From the NCBI GenBank assembly GCA_028023455.1, contig JAQFVV010000316.1:592632-656631 (forward strand): a DNA stretch of 64,000 nucleotides, written 5' to 3'. The notes below the pieces were generated by a model. The model was not told where the DNA came from and searched no databases. It was given only the letters and a program-made list of their open reading frames with translations. Position numbers and translations under genes: made by a program. Positions 1-12,807 of the stretch are shown one piece after another (within the stretch, counting starts at the first letter, position 1; each line of letters opens with the position of its first letter). Origin of the DNA: Epiperipatus broadwayi. Its lineage: Eukaryota > Onychophora > Udeonychophora > Euonychophora > Peripatidae.

Positions 1-564
1 CAATTATAATTATATATATATAAAGAATGCATCAAAAATTATTTGTAAAATAGATGGTTGGCATTACTTATGATTGCAATATAAATACTCCATTAAGCAC
101 ACACCTAACACAAGAACATCCATGAACTAAGAGAGCATCCTAATCAAGACAGAGAAGAGTCAAAAAATAGTGAAGTGACTATAGTAAAATGTTGGTAAGA
201 TATCTTATTTGAGTAATACATATTAATTAATTAAGGACTTTCTAAAAATAGAAGAAAAACTGTAAGTATGTATTTACCATTGTTTGACTATATTTTAATT
301 GTATATATTTTTTCTTTTTATAATTGTTATTAGATGATAGACATTCCTATTTTCCTCCTTTTAATAAAAAGAGATTTATTTTTATTTTAACCAATTAATT
401 ATGTCACATAATTATATTTTGGATGAAAATATTTAAGTATTCTCAAGAAACTACACTTTAGTTATATAATCAATTTTTAAAGTAATGATATTTTTATTTT
501 ATTTTTTTGCTTATCACCCAGAATAATTATGGAGTTTATTTTATGCGTGAGATCAAATTTTAAC
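1..564. other. AT-rich DNA, nothing recognised
   Basis: Low-complexity AT-rich sequence with a short TA run near the left edge. I see no long reading frame, RNA gene or repeat boundary before the duplication at 565. Confidence 0.6.
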
Positions 565-898
565 CATATCAGTTATTAAACAAGGCAAAACTCTCCATAT
601 AGTAGTGCCACCCTGTGCCAACCAGAGTAATTAATGGATGCCAGAAGGCTTGTACATAAAATCCCTATCTAGTACCTACTCATACAATATCTCCAGACTA
701 GTTTCCGGCTTGTGGCTTTCGTCAGTGAGGAGCCTTGGATCTGAAAGCACTGCACCTAAATCTTAGGATCTAATGCAACGCCCCAGCAGCCACCTTTTAT
801 CTCAACTTAACTACAAAACTATGAGAATGAAATTGAAAACACAATAATATTTTCAATCTAAGCTCAGATGGTGATTATGTGATGCATATCAGTTATTA
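565..898 (-). mobile_element. Hammerhead-family repeat, copy A
   Basis: A 306 bp insertion (579-884) lies between perfect 14 bp direct repeats CATATCAGTTATTA at 565-578 and 885-898, which I read as the target-site duplication. It begins with the family end (GGCAAAACTCTCC at 583) and ends with GATTATGTGATG. The ribozyme-sense strand is minus. It is a single, non-inverted unit with part of the internal region missing relative to the 26 kb copies. It encodes no protein and is presumably mobilised in trans. Confidence 0.8.
682..740 (-). ncRNA. Hammerhead ribozyme motif (copy A), intact core
   Basis: Read on the minus strand: stem I 5' side ATCCAAGGCTCCTCA, core CTGACGA, stem II segment with CACAA loop, GAAAC, two-base loop TA, cleavage triplet GTC, then the stem I 3' side starting TGGAGATA. 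All conserved core bases are present. Stem I has one mismatch in each half, and stem II is weak (an A.C mismatch near its base). The total is 59 nt, the same as every other copy. The predicted cut follows GTC. Activity is inferred, not shown. Confidence 0.65.
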
Positions 899-1380
899 TT
901 AAATTTGTTGTTTAAAATCTCACAACTTTTATTCCATATTCATTTCTTTGTGCTAATTAGTTTTGTATATTAAATAATTTTTTAAGGCTTTCTGCCTATA
1001 AGTTATGAATGAAATTTCAAGAAATAGTATTAAAAAAAAATTGACATTTGATAAATGACATAAGAATTGAGAAAGCATTCAATCCTGTATCAAATATAGT
1101 GTGTTGATAAACTTAACACCAGCATCTGCATAAAAGCTAATTTTGAAGGGGTTATATTTTTCAAATACCATGTCAGTTGATTTCAGTATGAAGAAGTGAA
1201 GATAATCAAAAATATAACAGTGGTTTCTCCATTCAATAATATAATTAATAATTATTTATTTTATTATAAGAAGCATCAGTTTGATTGTTTTGGAGATGGT
1301 AAAAATTTCAAGTTAAAACAATGTTAGATATCCTGGTTACTGTTACAATATATATAAACTATATTATGTAACAGATATTG

Positions 1381-1567
1381 TTTTGTGCCAAAGATTTATT
1401 ATAGTAATAGTTGATAATTGTCTATATACTCTGGTAGAATATGATTTATTTTATATATATAAATAAATTATATTATATATCATAGATAATTTTTTACTAA
1501 AATATATTCTATCAGAGTATGTAGATAATTATCAACTATTATGGTAATAAATTTTTGGTACAAAATA
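1381..1567. repeat. Short inverted repeat (foldback)
   Basis: Arms of about 60 bp (TTTTGTGCCAAAGATTTATT... and its complement ending AAATTTTTGGTACAAAAT) flank an AT-rich spacer. The arms diverge by several substitutions. No coding sequence is visible. It resembles a small MITE or hairpin remnant. Confidence 0.6.
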
Positions 1568-1705
1568 GGGAGGGAATCATAATTTAAAGATAACAAATAC
1601 TTTTAAATTAGTTGTAGATTACTGCACCAAAATGTAATGGTAGAGCATGTTAAATTATAATTAAAATAATGAATATAATTACCTAAAATGATGATGACCA
1701 CAAAC

Positions 1706-1856
1706 TTAATTTTAAACAAAGCAAAACTCTCCATACAGTAGTGCCGCCCTGTGCCAACCAAAATAATCAATGGATGCCAGAAGGCTTGTGCATAAAATCC
1801 CTATCTAGTGCCTACTCATCAAATATCCCCAGAGTAGTTTTAAAATTAATTTTAAA
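1706..1856 (-). mobile_element. Hammerhead-family repeat, copy B (truncated)
   Basis: A 129 bp piece of the family (1717-1845) from GCAAAACTCTCC to the sequence AATATCCCCAGA. It is flanked by 11 bp repeats TTAATTTTAAA at 1706-1716 and 1846-1856. It stops near the predicted ribozyme cleavage point and so keeps only the 3' strand of stem I. Low sequence complexity makes the duplication less certain than for copy A. Confidence 0.6.
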
Positions 1857-2138
1857 AGCTTGATGATAATCAAACCAAACACTTGGGATTATTCTTATTT
1901 GTAATCAAATTCTTTTTAGAGTATTGATTACATTACTTAATACATTATCTAATACATAAAAAATATTGCAAAAGCATCTAATATGTCACAGGTAGCTTAT
2001 ATTTATTGAGGTCCATGGTACAAATCATTACAATGATTGTCACATCCTGCTTTAGAGAATTTGATTGGATTTCCTCTGTATTTATTTAACTTTCTCCATT
2101 ATAACTCTAAATTCTACGATGTTTGTTTAACTAATGCC

Positions 2139-2455
2139 ATATAATATTAAATTATCCATGCAGTTTACTGCTGTTACACAATGCTTTATTTACCACCCTC
2201 TTTTACAGCTTACAGTTTCAATTGCCCAAGCAATCTTCTTCAGAACTTTTATATGTTACACAATACTTTATTTACCACCCTCTTTTAGGATTTACAGTTT
2301 TGATTGCTCCCACAATCTTCTTCAGAACTTTTATATTTTTTTATATAAAAGTTCTGAAAAGAATTGCAGGGGCAATCAAAACTGTAAACTTAAAAGAGGG
2401 TGGTAAATAAAGCATTGTGTAACAGTAGTAAAGTGCATGGATAATTGAATATTAT
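2139..2455. mobile_element. Foldback of Penelope-like 3' ends
   Basis: The left part carries two tandem units of about 83 bp, each starting near ACACAATRCTTTATTTACC. The right part (from about 2340) is their inverted complement, and the centre is TTTTTTATAT near 2335. Each unit contains a hairpin followed by AAAAC or GAAAC and TGTAA, then a stretch like AATAAAG, matching the 3' UTR of the PLE at 57.3-59.5 kb. Three degenerate hammerhead-like motifs lie inside. The apparent 62-90 residue reading frames across this DNA are by-products of the repeat. Confidence 0.6.
2213..2243 (-). ncRNA. Hammerhead-like core in PLE end
   Basis: Minus strand: CTGAAGA, then a hairpin (GATTGC / GCAATT), then GAAAC and TGT. 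CTGAAGA fits the core consensus CUGANGA, and GAAAC is intact. The next unit (2295-2325, minus) has AAAAC in place of GAAAC, and the inverted unit (2354-2384, plus) has an extra base in the core. Stem I is short, so this is a suggestive but decayed motif. Confidence 0.4.
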
Positions 2456-2459
2456 ATGG

Positions 2460-4656
2460 AATACATTGGCAATGCAATAAGAAAAAGTAGTCATATTTAA
2501 CTAAATAAGCTAATAAATATTATTGTGGTAACAGAATTCCAATAATAATATGCTATATTTAAAACCAACAAACTATTTAGTAAAGATTATATATAAACAG
2601 TAACAAATACCAATAACCTCATAATAGTCGGAAATATACCCGAGAAAGAATATAAAACTGGTATATTGATAAACAAACTCTTTAAATGTGACAAAATATT
2701 ATTTTTTAAATATATACTTCTAAATGTGAGATTATAATCAAAAATAATAATATTTCAATAATACATACATGATAAATACAATTTGTTATGTCATTCAATA
2801 ATAAATATAAAAAAAGAATATAAGCCATCTCATTCACATTAAACATAAGATTATCCACTCTTTTTTTTTTTTTTACAATTTCACTAATGGGGAAAAGGAA
2901 GAAAATTATAAATTTATTTTTGACACTAAGAACAACAGCAAAAATATTTTCACAAAGAACTGAAACCTCCTAATCTCTTTTTACACAAATAAGTTATAGA
3001 TATTCCCTACCAATATTAATAATTTTGGGTGGGTGTATATGGATATTAAAATCTTGTGCAGACAGAAGTTGACTTTGAGTTCAATCAGTTCCTTTCCCAG
3101 ATTTCAATGATTTAAAAATGATTGTCATTTGAGTTGTGATCTAAAATATAATCATCTTCTGGGTTCTAACAGATCAATTGAGTGATAATTAATTTATAAG
3201 TTATTTTATTGTCACCTAATCTTCATTAAAGCAGACAACTCTAGGCAAATCATTTCTGAGTCAGACTATTCTCTAGTGATGGCAAACAATAGACCGTTCT
3301 TGTTTTATGTTAGGTTTGGAGTGGGAAGTTTTTTCTTCTCCATAAAAAATGATGGCAGATTCATATTTTAATGGGATTATCTAGAAATATTGATGAAGCT
3401 AGATTCAAAAATTTGGGTTTATCATCACTTTAATGATATACATTAATATATATCTTTTTGCATTACTAGCTAATTTTTCTGGTTTCATTGTATTGTGAAA
3501 CATACCCACTATACATTGTTTCAAATCTTTCCCTTTTACCCAACTTCTTTTTGGTAGTTTGGAGTTTGTCTTTAAAATATATGGTAATAGCATTTCTAAC
3601 TTAGTCTAAGACTAATTAATCTGCCAAATTCACCATTTCTTTATTTTGCTGTAATATCTTATATAAATGCAAATTATCCATTCTCCTTTGAACACTTTAA
3701 CTGGATTATTTTACTTGGGTTTGATTATATTTACTTCAGTTTTATTATGTTTTTTTATTATTTTATTAATTTTATTGTTTACATTTTAAATGTTATTATT
3801 TATATAGTTATGTATTTTATTTTGTTCATTAAATCACAGCTCTAAAGTAGACTCCACAACAATCGAAACAGAAGATTGTGTAAGCATATATATATATATA
3901 TACACACACAATAAAAGGTTTTTTCTAAAAAGTGTTCAAAGTAGAGTGGATAAATTGCACTAATTAATCTAATCTGATTATGTTTTTGTTTTCCATGTTT
4001 TTTATAATTTCTTTAAACCTTATTCCTTATGTTTATTGAAAAGAACTACATTTTCCATAAATCAGTCATTAATCTGGACCACCATGTTTGATGTTTTTAT
4101 TAATTAGATTTTAATTATTTATTGCTTCTTCTGAAAACAAGCTACTTGGCTAATTAATATTTTTCAATAAATACAGTTTAAGCTTTCCACATATTATCAA
4201 ATATATGTGTGTGCACAGTTATTTTTTAAAGGTAAATTAAATTTCAATGAATGAAGTTAGCTAATTAATTTTTATTATAAATAATCATTACTTTCATCAG
4301 TGAAATACCTTTTATGCTATATTTTTGACATTTGCATTTTCAGATTGATCAAACTTAAAGCTGCATGTATTCAGAAAACTTACTCTCCTGCCTTCATTTA
4401 CAATGATTAATTTTTCAACTAATCTGCTTTCAAAAACATTCAGTATAATTTTTTTTTTTACTATTTTCTTTACATTGTTTATTTTATTTTAATAAATAAT
4501 TTTCAATTTTTTTCAAAATACACGAGTTTAGTATCACATATTTTACATTATTTAATCTAATAACCACTTGGGTTTTTTTTCTTCCCTTTTTTAAAATTAA
4601 TTTTTATGATTATATAAATAATACTAAAATACTTATTCAATGTTATTTTAATTTTC
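2460..4656. other. AT-rich DNA without recognised genes
   Basis: Mostly low-complexity AT-rich sequence with short A/T runs and a TA/CA microsatellite at 3886-3912. A 62-residue minus reading frame at 3405-3593 has no family signature I recognise. I see no repeat boundary or RNA gene here. Confidence 0.5.
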
Positions 4657-5053
4657 TAATATTCTTCTAAGCCAATAAACATCACATGATCACCATTTCT
4701 TATGCATGCTTATATCTGTTATTAAAACAGGCAAAACTCTCCATACGGTACTGCCACTCAGTGCAAGCCAGAGTAATCAATGGATGCAGAAGGCTTGTGC
4801 ATAAAATCTCCATCTAGTGACTACTCATCCAATATCCCCAGATTAGATCGTAAGATTTGAGTGCAGTCCTCTCAGATCCAAGGCTCCTCACTGACAAAGG
4901 TTACCAGCCAAAAACTATTCTGGGGATATTGGATCTGTAGGCACTAGATGGAGATTTTATGCATAAGCCTTCTGGCATCCATGGATTACTCTGGCTTGCA
5001 TTGAGTGGCACTACTGTATGGAGAGTTTTAACTGTTTTAATAACATTCTTCTA
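4657..5053. mobile_element. Hammerhead-family foldback, copy C
   Basis: A 371 bp element (4670-5040) lies between 13 bp repeats TAATATTCTTCTA (4657-4669) and TAACATTCTTCTA (5041-5053), which differ at one base. The left half runs in antisense from AGCCAATAAACATCAC to AATATCCCCAGA. At about 4847 it joins an inverted copy that ends GGAGAGTTTTAACTGTTTTAA. The left half is truncated about at the predicted ribozyme cut site, as expected if a self-cleaved RNA was the template. Confidence 0.8.
4876..4934 (+). ncRNA. Decayed hammerhead motif (copy C)
   Basis: Same 59-nt frame as the other copies. The core reads CTGACAA (conserved G changed to A), then AAAAC instead of GAAAC, and TTC instead of GTC. 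Stem I (ATCCAAGGCTCCTCA with TGGGGATATTGGAT) is perfectly preserved. Predicted inactive. Confidence 0.6.
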
Positions 5054-6885
5054 CTTTTTATTAATTAATCTATTCTCATCATCTACTTTGTGATTCATGG
5101 GCATTACAATATAATATAAAAGACTGTGATTTTTTAATTTATTATATAATTTAGTCCCACTAAATTATACATGTACTGTTATGCAAGCAGTCAATACTTT
5201 ACATAATATAGCCTGAAATCACCTTTCAAGACCATGACATACACTCTTTGCCTACTAATAGCAATATATTTCTTCCATAGATACTTTCACTTATACTGGA
5301 CTTGAACCTGGGCATCACTCAAAGAGATTTAAAATGTTTCTAGCAATGGTTTCATGTGTTAACTCAGTTGAACATAAACAACTCAATCATTAGCAATCAG
5401 ATATTGAGTATTTGAAACAAAATTATATAATTAACAACATTTTTTTTGACTAAATTTCAAACAGTGAGAGATTCAGAAAAAAGAGAATTCAGGCCAAATT
5501 AATAATTAAATAACATATTTATTTACATATTAGAACATGCCAAATTATAACATAGAAATATAACAAAACTTGAATTATTCATGAAGTTATTTTATATAGA
5601 ATTCATTTAGTCTTAAATAAGAAAATAATAGTTTATATGTCTTTTAAATTTTAACCAGGCTTTGTAAGGAAAATATAAATCTTACTCCTTTTTGCTTCAG
5701 TTTGAGTTTACACTTTGATTTAGTTTTGGCTTATGTTTGACTTAGGTTTTGATTAAGGCCTTTCTTGTGGTGATCATCCACTTTTTTCTTTTTCTTTTGA
5801 CAATGCTTAGAGTCTCTAAGAGGTCTTTAATTTCTTCATTTGCAAGGCATGAGCTCAGGAAGACTATTCTTGCATTAGACTTCAGTTCCCTAGTGGCTTA
5901 TAGTGTTTTCTCCCAGGACATCTTATATTTTCATCTAAATGTCCAGCAACATTCTTGAATAAAGAACAAGCAATGTCTCAACAATAGTAGGTTAAGGTTT
6001 TGACCACATCACAGGCTATTGATAATTTATAGGAAATGCATGGTGTGAGATTGAATGAACACCACTTCTAAGAATCTAGAAGGGCATAGTGATGGTAAGA
6101 CAGCTGCAGTGATTTCAGTATATTGCTTGATCTATAAAACTAGAAATCCACTTTGACAGACACTTCAATATCAGTAACACAACATCAAAACCAACAAACA
6201 CAGAATAATTGAATTAATAACAATTTATTAGCTTTAATACCTTTGACCAACCATTGTCCTGGGCATCAGCCATGATAATCATTTTTCCATTTCATAAAAT
6301 TAATTAGCCTTCTTTTTAATTCCATTACTTATCTAATTGGTTTACTGATTTACCAACCTACAGTGAAAGTAACTTAATCCCTTCTTTCTTGATTAGATAA
6401 TAATTTCACAAAAAAAATTTACATTTTATTTCTTTTTAAAATTAATATTTTGGCTTAAAATATTTCATAACTAAAGTAAATTTATAATTAACACAATTTT
6501 ATATCTCCCGCCCCCTTTTTTTTTTTTCATTTTCATTGTACATCATAACATTTTGAATTCGTAGTTTTGAAAGAGAGGGTAAGCAATTATTATTGGCTTT
6601 ATTTGGCAAGCCATTACTTTTTTTAGGTTTTCTTATGATAGAATATCTAATTAAAACTCACAAATGATCCTTACAGTTTCATTCAAAATTTTATAATTTT
6701 TCTTTCTTCTATTTTTCCTTTATTTTAAGACTGGTATAATTTGATCAGAATTTTTCTTTCATTTTTTTGTAAAATTCTAAGCCAGTCTTTTCTCTATTTC
6801 AAAATGTCTCCCTTCTCTAATTACTATTATAATGATTATTTAAATGGTCTATGTTAGATAGCCCTTTTCATTAAAAAAAATCTAT
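5054..6885. other. Intergenic AT-rich DNA
   Basis: No coding sequence is recognised. The 69-residue frame at 5749-5958 has no family hallmark. The region is somewhat less repetitive than its surroundings but shows no clear boundary of a known element. Confidence 0.45.
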
Positions 6886-6890
6886 ATACT

Positions 6891-7493
6891 TGTTATAGTC
6901 CTCCCTTTTCTCAAAAGTAGACTATTCCAGATGCTTCCTTATCTGATTGGATCAAGCATTGTTTGCCCAGGCCAATAGGCTGATGTGTAGATAAAAGCAT
7001 AGCCAATGATTATTACAGGCCAATAAGCAATGGTGCTTGCTGAATCCGAAGGTTTTCAATAAGGTCAGGGATCTGGGTATAAGCCTTTTGTGAGAATCAA
7101 GGAAGAACGTGTCTAACCTGAAAAGACTCTTTGCGTTCTCCCAGGAAGCTCTGCTAACCTAAACAGCAGCAAGTATTCCCATTTAGATCTACACAGCTAG
7201 GCAAGTCCCACAGAGACCGGACGCTGCTAAGATCACTCTTGGATCAAGGCAAGCTGTCTTGTACAGCTGGAAGAGTCATAGACCCTACCTGTGAGGCAAG
7301 CCATCAGGTGTGGCTGGAAGCGGCAGGCAGAACCCAGAGTTTACGTGAAACTCCAATATTCAACTTGTAAATATTCATTTGTAGATATTGTATATATTTG
7401 TACCCAATAAATATATTAATTGTAATACTTGTTTCAGTATTATTTTACATTATTTACTGTTGGTTGGGTCTGTAATCCTGACCAAACACAACA
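6891..7493 (+). mobile_element. LTR-like sequence 1 (solo LTR candidate)
   Basis: A 603 bp, relatively GC-rich block starting TGTTATAG and ending CACAACA, a TG...CA-type boundary. It has GATAAAAGCATAG as a TATA-like site near 6991 and AATAAA near 7409. A diverged relative lies at 12808-13388, and aligned segments include CAAGGCAAGCTGTCT, CTGGAAGAGTCAT and AATCC(T/A)GACCAAACA. Flanking ATACT (6886-6890) and ATACC (7494-7498) may be a 5 bp duplication with one mismatch. No retroviral-type internal region is seen, so a solo LTR is an inference. Confidence 0.55.
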
Positions 7494-8983
7494 ATACCTT
7501 TATGCAACTTGTCTATTTTATGTATTTGTTACAAAACATATATTTCAGTAACTCTAATTATTGTGGTAATTTATTCCGACTTAATTGTTTCATAAATAAA
7601 TTTATAAATAATTTGTTTTATTTATATTTCTAGAAAATTCAGTTGAGTTTTTTTTATAAAGTCAATCATTTTTTTAAAAAGTATGATCTTTGCATGATAA
7701 CCTAAACTGAAAATGTTCTTTCTAGTTTTTTTTTGTTTTCAGTCAGGAATTAAAAAATTTTATGGCATTACTCATTGATTTAAAAAAAGATTAGTATCTT
7801 TTGAACTTCTGTTATTTTTTATATAAATTATTTAATATGATATAAAATGTACCTCATTACAAATGTGACTGTTTTCTTTGTTGGTTTGAATTACTATGCT
7901 ATTTATTACTTTGGTTAATTACACGAAATGACTTAATAGTAAATTGAAATTAAACATTTACATGTTTTTTGGTTTTTTTCATTGTTTTTAGTCTGACTGT
8001 AAAGATTGTTGAATAAATGTTTTTTTAGCTTTCCTAAATGGAAAAAGAAAGATTCATTGAATTCTATAATTATCTAACTTAAAATTAATAAATAAATGAA
8101 GAATAAAAAAATTTTTTTAGAAAGTAGTTGAATTGTTTTATGTTAATTATTTTTAGTTTGTTATTAAAAGTAAAACAGAAGAGGGCTTAATATTTGCTGA
8201 GCATGAAAGAACTGCTGGCCATGCCTCTCAACCAACAAGTGCCAAAATTATCTGCACTGAAAAAAAAAAAAACTAAACGTAAGATCAAAGAAGCCTGCTA
8301 TATATTATGCATCCCCACAGCTATAAACAAAAGAGAAGCTTGCTTCTGCATTTCCAAAAAAATGGATGCTGTAGTCAATTTGTATAAATTTACATAAAGC
8401 TTTATTACAAGCATTTCTCAATTGGTAACGAGCTATGATTATGGGAACTTAGACTTCCCAAAAGCGCTCAGATGATTAATTAAGATTATTAATTACTACA
8501 CTATATAGCTTCATTATATGTGCATAAAGCATAATTATAGAGTTGCAAGTATTTATATTTTGGAATTAAATTTACTCATTTGTAGTTATAGGCTGAATAG
8601 GACTGCTTAGAACAATCAAAATATTTCTAACATTACAATAAAATAATTTAATTATAATATAGTTAAAATATTTTTGTTCGTTTTATTATAATTTTTTGAT
8701 TTTATTGTACTTATAAAAAAAGATAGACATTGGAATCATGATCAATCAGTTTTCAGAGAAATGGAGAAGATAAACAATAGATATATAAAAATCGTAGAAT
8801 GAAAATACATTAAAAATTACACATCAGTGAATATTTAATGATTATATTTTATGTGTAAAGTACAACTTAATTATTGACTTTGAATACAAATTAAACATTA
8901 TAATTTATAAATATTCCATGTTTATTATCTGCAATATATATATATAGTACAAATATATAATTTTAGTATCACAGTAATTATAA
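7494..8983. other. AT-rich DNA, no gene recognised
   Basis: Low-complexity sequence. A reading frame at 8194-8397 contains a lysine-rich stretch produced by an A run and has no recognisable domain. Confidence 0.45.
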
Positions 8984-8985
8984 TA

Positions 8986-10031
8986 CACCTGGGTCTCATT
9001 TTACGCGATAGATAGGTTCCTCAGAAAACACGCGCAAATAAAATCGCGCAAAAATAGATGTAACTTACATTGAAAAAGGGGGGATGTGGTCTGTGATTTT
9101 TCAAAATTCGTGTAAAAGGAAAGCACCAACGTAAAATTACTTTAAAATTCGCGCAAAAAAAAAAATAAGGAAATAAAATATGACTAATAAAAAATTTCAA
9201 ATTTGAAAAAAATTGATACAAGACAAACTTTTTTTAACTATAATATTTAATTTTATTCAAAATAATATATTTTTATGCATAATTTACAGTACAGTAATTT
9301 ACATTTTTTTATACATGTTTTAATTATTATCGCTATTTGGCGAAAAACATGTTCGTTTGTGTCAATGGTTTTCTGGTGACAACATAATTAGTAATTAATC
9401 TTTGAGATGATGATTTTATTAATTGTTTATGAAACTAACAACTAAAAATTAAATTCTTATTTTTGTCTTTAATTTTTTAATTTTTAATTCCGTTTAAAAA
9501 TCAAATTTCACATCACATTAATTTCAAGTCGCCGTAAATAATTTTTAAATGGTTAATTACAATTAAAAATCAGATTTTAATTTTTAATTGTCAAATTTAA
9601 TTGTGCCCACTGCTTTACTCACCTTTTAAAAATAAACTTGTGGACACTAAATGATTAATAATTGATTATGTTCTTTTTTAAAAAGCAAAAACAGAATGTG
9701 ATTTAAAATGCAAAATTAACACGCACAACGTTTGAACAAATTTACATTATAATCTTGTAAAATTTAATGTGTGTATACATAAAATGTGGAAATCATGATT
9801 TTAATTTCATTACTGCATAAAATCTTACTATTATAAAGCACTGAAAATATTGAAATTACTAAGATGAAAGTCGAATTTCAATAATGTGATATTACTTTCA
9901 ATATAACGTAAGTGCACGAAATTTATTATTTAAAGTAATAGCGCATTATCGGAGTTCTACTTCCGGTGAAACATGAATCGCGTAACTTCAAAATCATGTT
10001 AAATAAGTCTGTGTAAAAAAAGACCCAGGTG
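8986..10031. mobile_element. Pogo/Tigger-like non-autonomous element 1
   Basis: A 1,046 bp element with terminal inverted repeats CACCTGGGTCT...AGACCCAGGTG, followed inward on both sides by TTTTACGCG- or ACGCGATT-rich sequence. It is flanked by TA on both sides (8984-8985 and 10032-10033), as for Tc1/mariner-type targets. CpG-containing motifs such as CGCGCAAA recur inside. It carries no transposase frame. A second copy at 24956-27719 is about as long once a later insertion is removed. This copy preserves the empty target (about 9815) of the insertion found in the second copy. Confidence 0.75.
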
Positions 10032-10033
10032 TA

Positions 10034-12800
10034 TACTAAAAATTTAGAGTTAATATTAATTACACTGAGAAAATTGATTAGTTTTTAAAATTATTTTATT
10101 TAATCATTCATTTATAATAAAAAGTAATTAATTAATTTATTTTAATTTTATAAAAAACTGGCATTTATTATAAATTTTGTACATGAAATAATTGTTGAAA
10201 AAAGGAAATGTAAATATTGTACATAAACAAAAAAAACTGACTTTTTTAAAGAATGAAAAAAAAAGGGACGTGAAGCAAAACATTTCTTTCTTTCTTTTTT
10301 TAAAAAAGGTAAAATAAAACACTAATCTTTAAACTCAATTTAATAAAAACATAATTTACAAGTGAAATTTTCATTAATAATTCTTAATCAGAAGGTAATC
10401 AGCCGTTGACATACACTGTTTATTCATGTTACTAATACACTGATAGTATAGTGAATATGCAGCACACTCTCAAAGTCAAACACAAGATAGAGACTTTTCA
10501 AAGATAAGAATGACCATCTTATTTTTGTACCTAAATGCAATTATATAGGCCAATCTAAAGCATCCCAGAATGAGAGCATAAAGATTTAATCTTTGTAACT
10601 TTAGGTCTATTACATTATAAATTTATAGTTCCACCCAGTGAAATTTTCAAATTTATAACTGGTAAATATTAAATGACATTAGAATGAATTTAATAAATTA
10701 TGTTATCAAATTGATTATTATTTATTACTGTGCTAAGCTACATTAAAAGTGAATGAAATTAATGATAAGCTTAACTACTCCTGTTTTGGCTAACAAATAG
10801 AAATTTTTGGTGGTTCCATCTACAATAAAGAGAATAAATGATACCAACACCAAATGATATTCTCAAAGACCTACTGCATGCTTTATCATATATAAATTGT
10901 TTTCATAATTTTTTTAACAAGACTTAACTCAGTGTTATTGATTCATAATCTGGATTCAGTCTGGTAAATTTTGCATGGGTTTCTTTTTTACTTTAATTTT
11001 TAGCGATACGAATTGTTTGAATTTATTTTATGTTAGTCTTTGTTGTTATTGTAAGAATCCATATTGTTCACTCTAGACCATGGAGGTTGAAGCTATTATT
11101 AATAGTTATTAATGCATATATAAGTGATTAGAGATGGTTGAAATATCATGATATAATCTTTCGTGAATCTTTTAGACGTTTAGCACCTCCTTGGTATCTG
11201 ATGACATAGCTTCACAGCAGGTTAATTCAAAGGAATTTGTGCCAACACTAATATGAAACAAGTATTCGTCCCACCCCCAATATTTGCACAATAATCTGTA
11301 AAAATGCTTAATAATTCTATGATGTTGGATTATGAAACAAAAAATAATAATTTAAAAACGATATTATTTCTGCGGGCAACTAGTAGAATACGTGCAAACT
11401 GTTTTGCTTACAGTATTAGATGAATCTACAGTGAGTATTAAATAATTACAGTTTTTATACTGATAAAAATATTACATGCTTAATTTACATATATACGTAG
11501 CCATTCACATACATTTATTAAGCTTGCTACAAATCTTTATTTTCAAAACTTTGTCAATTTAAAAATAATAATAATAATAAAAAGAGGTCGCTTCTTTCAT
11601 ACTTTAATTAGGTCATGCGTGTTGATGACTTATTCTAAATTTTTACAAAAATTTGAAACCCATTATACTAAGTTTTGATCAACCACAATTATTTTCAATA
11701 TTCCTAAAAAAAAAAAAGCTTTTAATGTATATATTATCATCATTATTAGGAAATAATTAATAGCATGACAACATTTTAATTAAGAACATTTTAAATAAAT
11801 ATTGGATACGTTCACAATTCATCAATAAATTACATTATTATCATTTTTTTTAAAAAAAACAAAACAACAAACTTTCCAGATATCTTATGATAAATAACAA
11901 TTTCTAAAAGATATTTTAAACAAGGAATAAACAATAATGCTAAATTTATTTGTTTTCTTCATGTTAAATAAATATAGAACAATATACTGATAGAGGGGGA
12001 AATGTTCCATAATAACTTCATAGATAATGATAAACGTTTAATTTAATTATTCTATCCTAATTAAAATCTACTATTTTTTGTTTTAAAATTAAAAGTTTAA
12101 TGAATTGTAGGAATCTAGAAATAACTAATTTAACATTTATTTTTTAAATATAGAAAGCTTTGTTGTAATGTTAAAATCGACAATAAATGAACAAACCGAA
12201 GCTAAAAAACAAAACAAAAAAACCTCTAAGTAAATACATTTTATATAGAATTAAATAAAAAAAACATTTCTCAAAAATTATGATAAATATATTTTAAATT
12301 TAATTTTTATTCTATGTTTTTACTATTCAAAATGATATTAAAAGTTATTTTAAAAATCAAATTTATATATATTGTAATTTTTTTTAAAGTTAAATGCTAC
12401 TTGTACTTATTTTGTTTAGTAGATTTGAATGGATTGGAATAAAACAAATGGTCAAATGGTTTGTTTTTTCAAGGCAGTAGCATAATTAAAATTTTTGGAC
12501 TTCTATACAAAACCTTTTTTAATAAAAATAATATATATCTTAATACTTTTATTAACATCCTTTAATTTATTGAATAACCGGTTAAAACGCTCTTGAAGAA
12601 TGCATATATACTGTTTTGATTTGTTTTACAATAATTAAGCCACTGTTAAGAGATCATGGATTGAGCTTCAATCCAGAGACCTATAACTATTGATTAAAAC
12701 GTTTTGAGTATGGCACTTTACACAAAATTATTCAGGCATGAATTGTTATTTAATAGAACAAATAAAGGTAAAATTTTGATAGGTTAAAATATATATATAA
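10034..12800. other. AT-rich DNA, no gene recognised
   Basis: Long A/T-rich tracts and short homopolymers. At 11184-11225 a short stretch (AGCACCTCCTTGGTATCTGA) faintly resembles the CTCF-motif repeat at 13.6 kb but is too diverged to call. Confidence 0.45.
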
Positions 12801-12807
12801 TAATAGC

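Noticed and set aside
8194-8397. 67-residue Lys-rich frame
   Set aside because: Contains an A-run artefact and no recognisable domain; no supporting gene signals.
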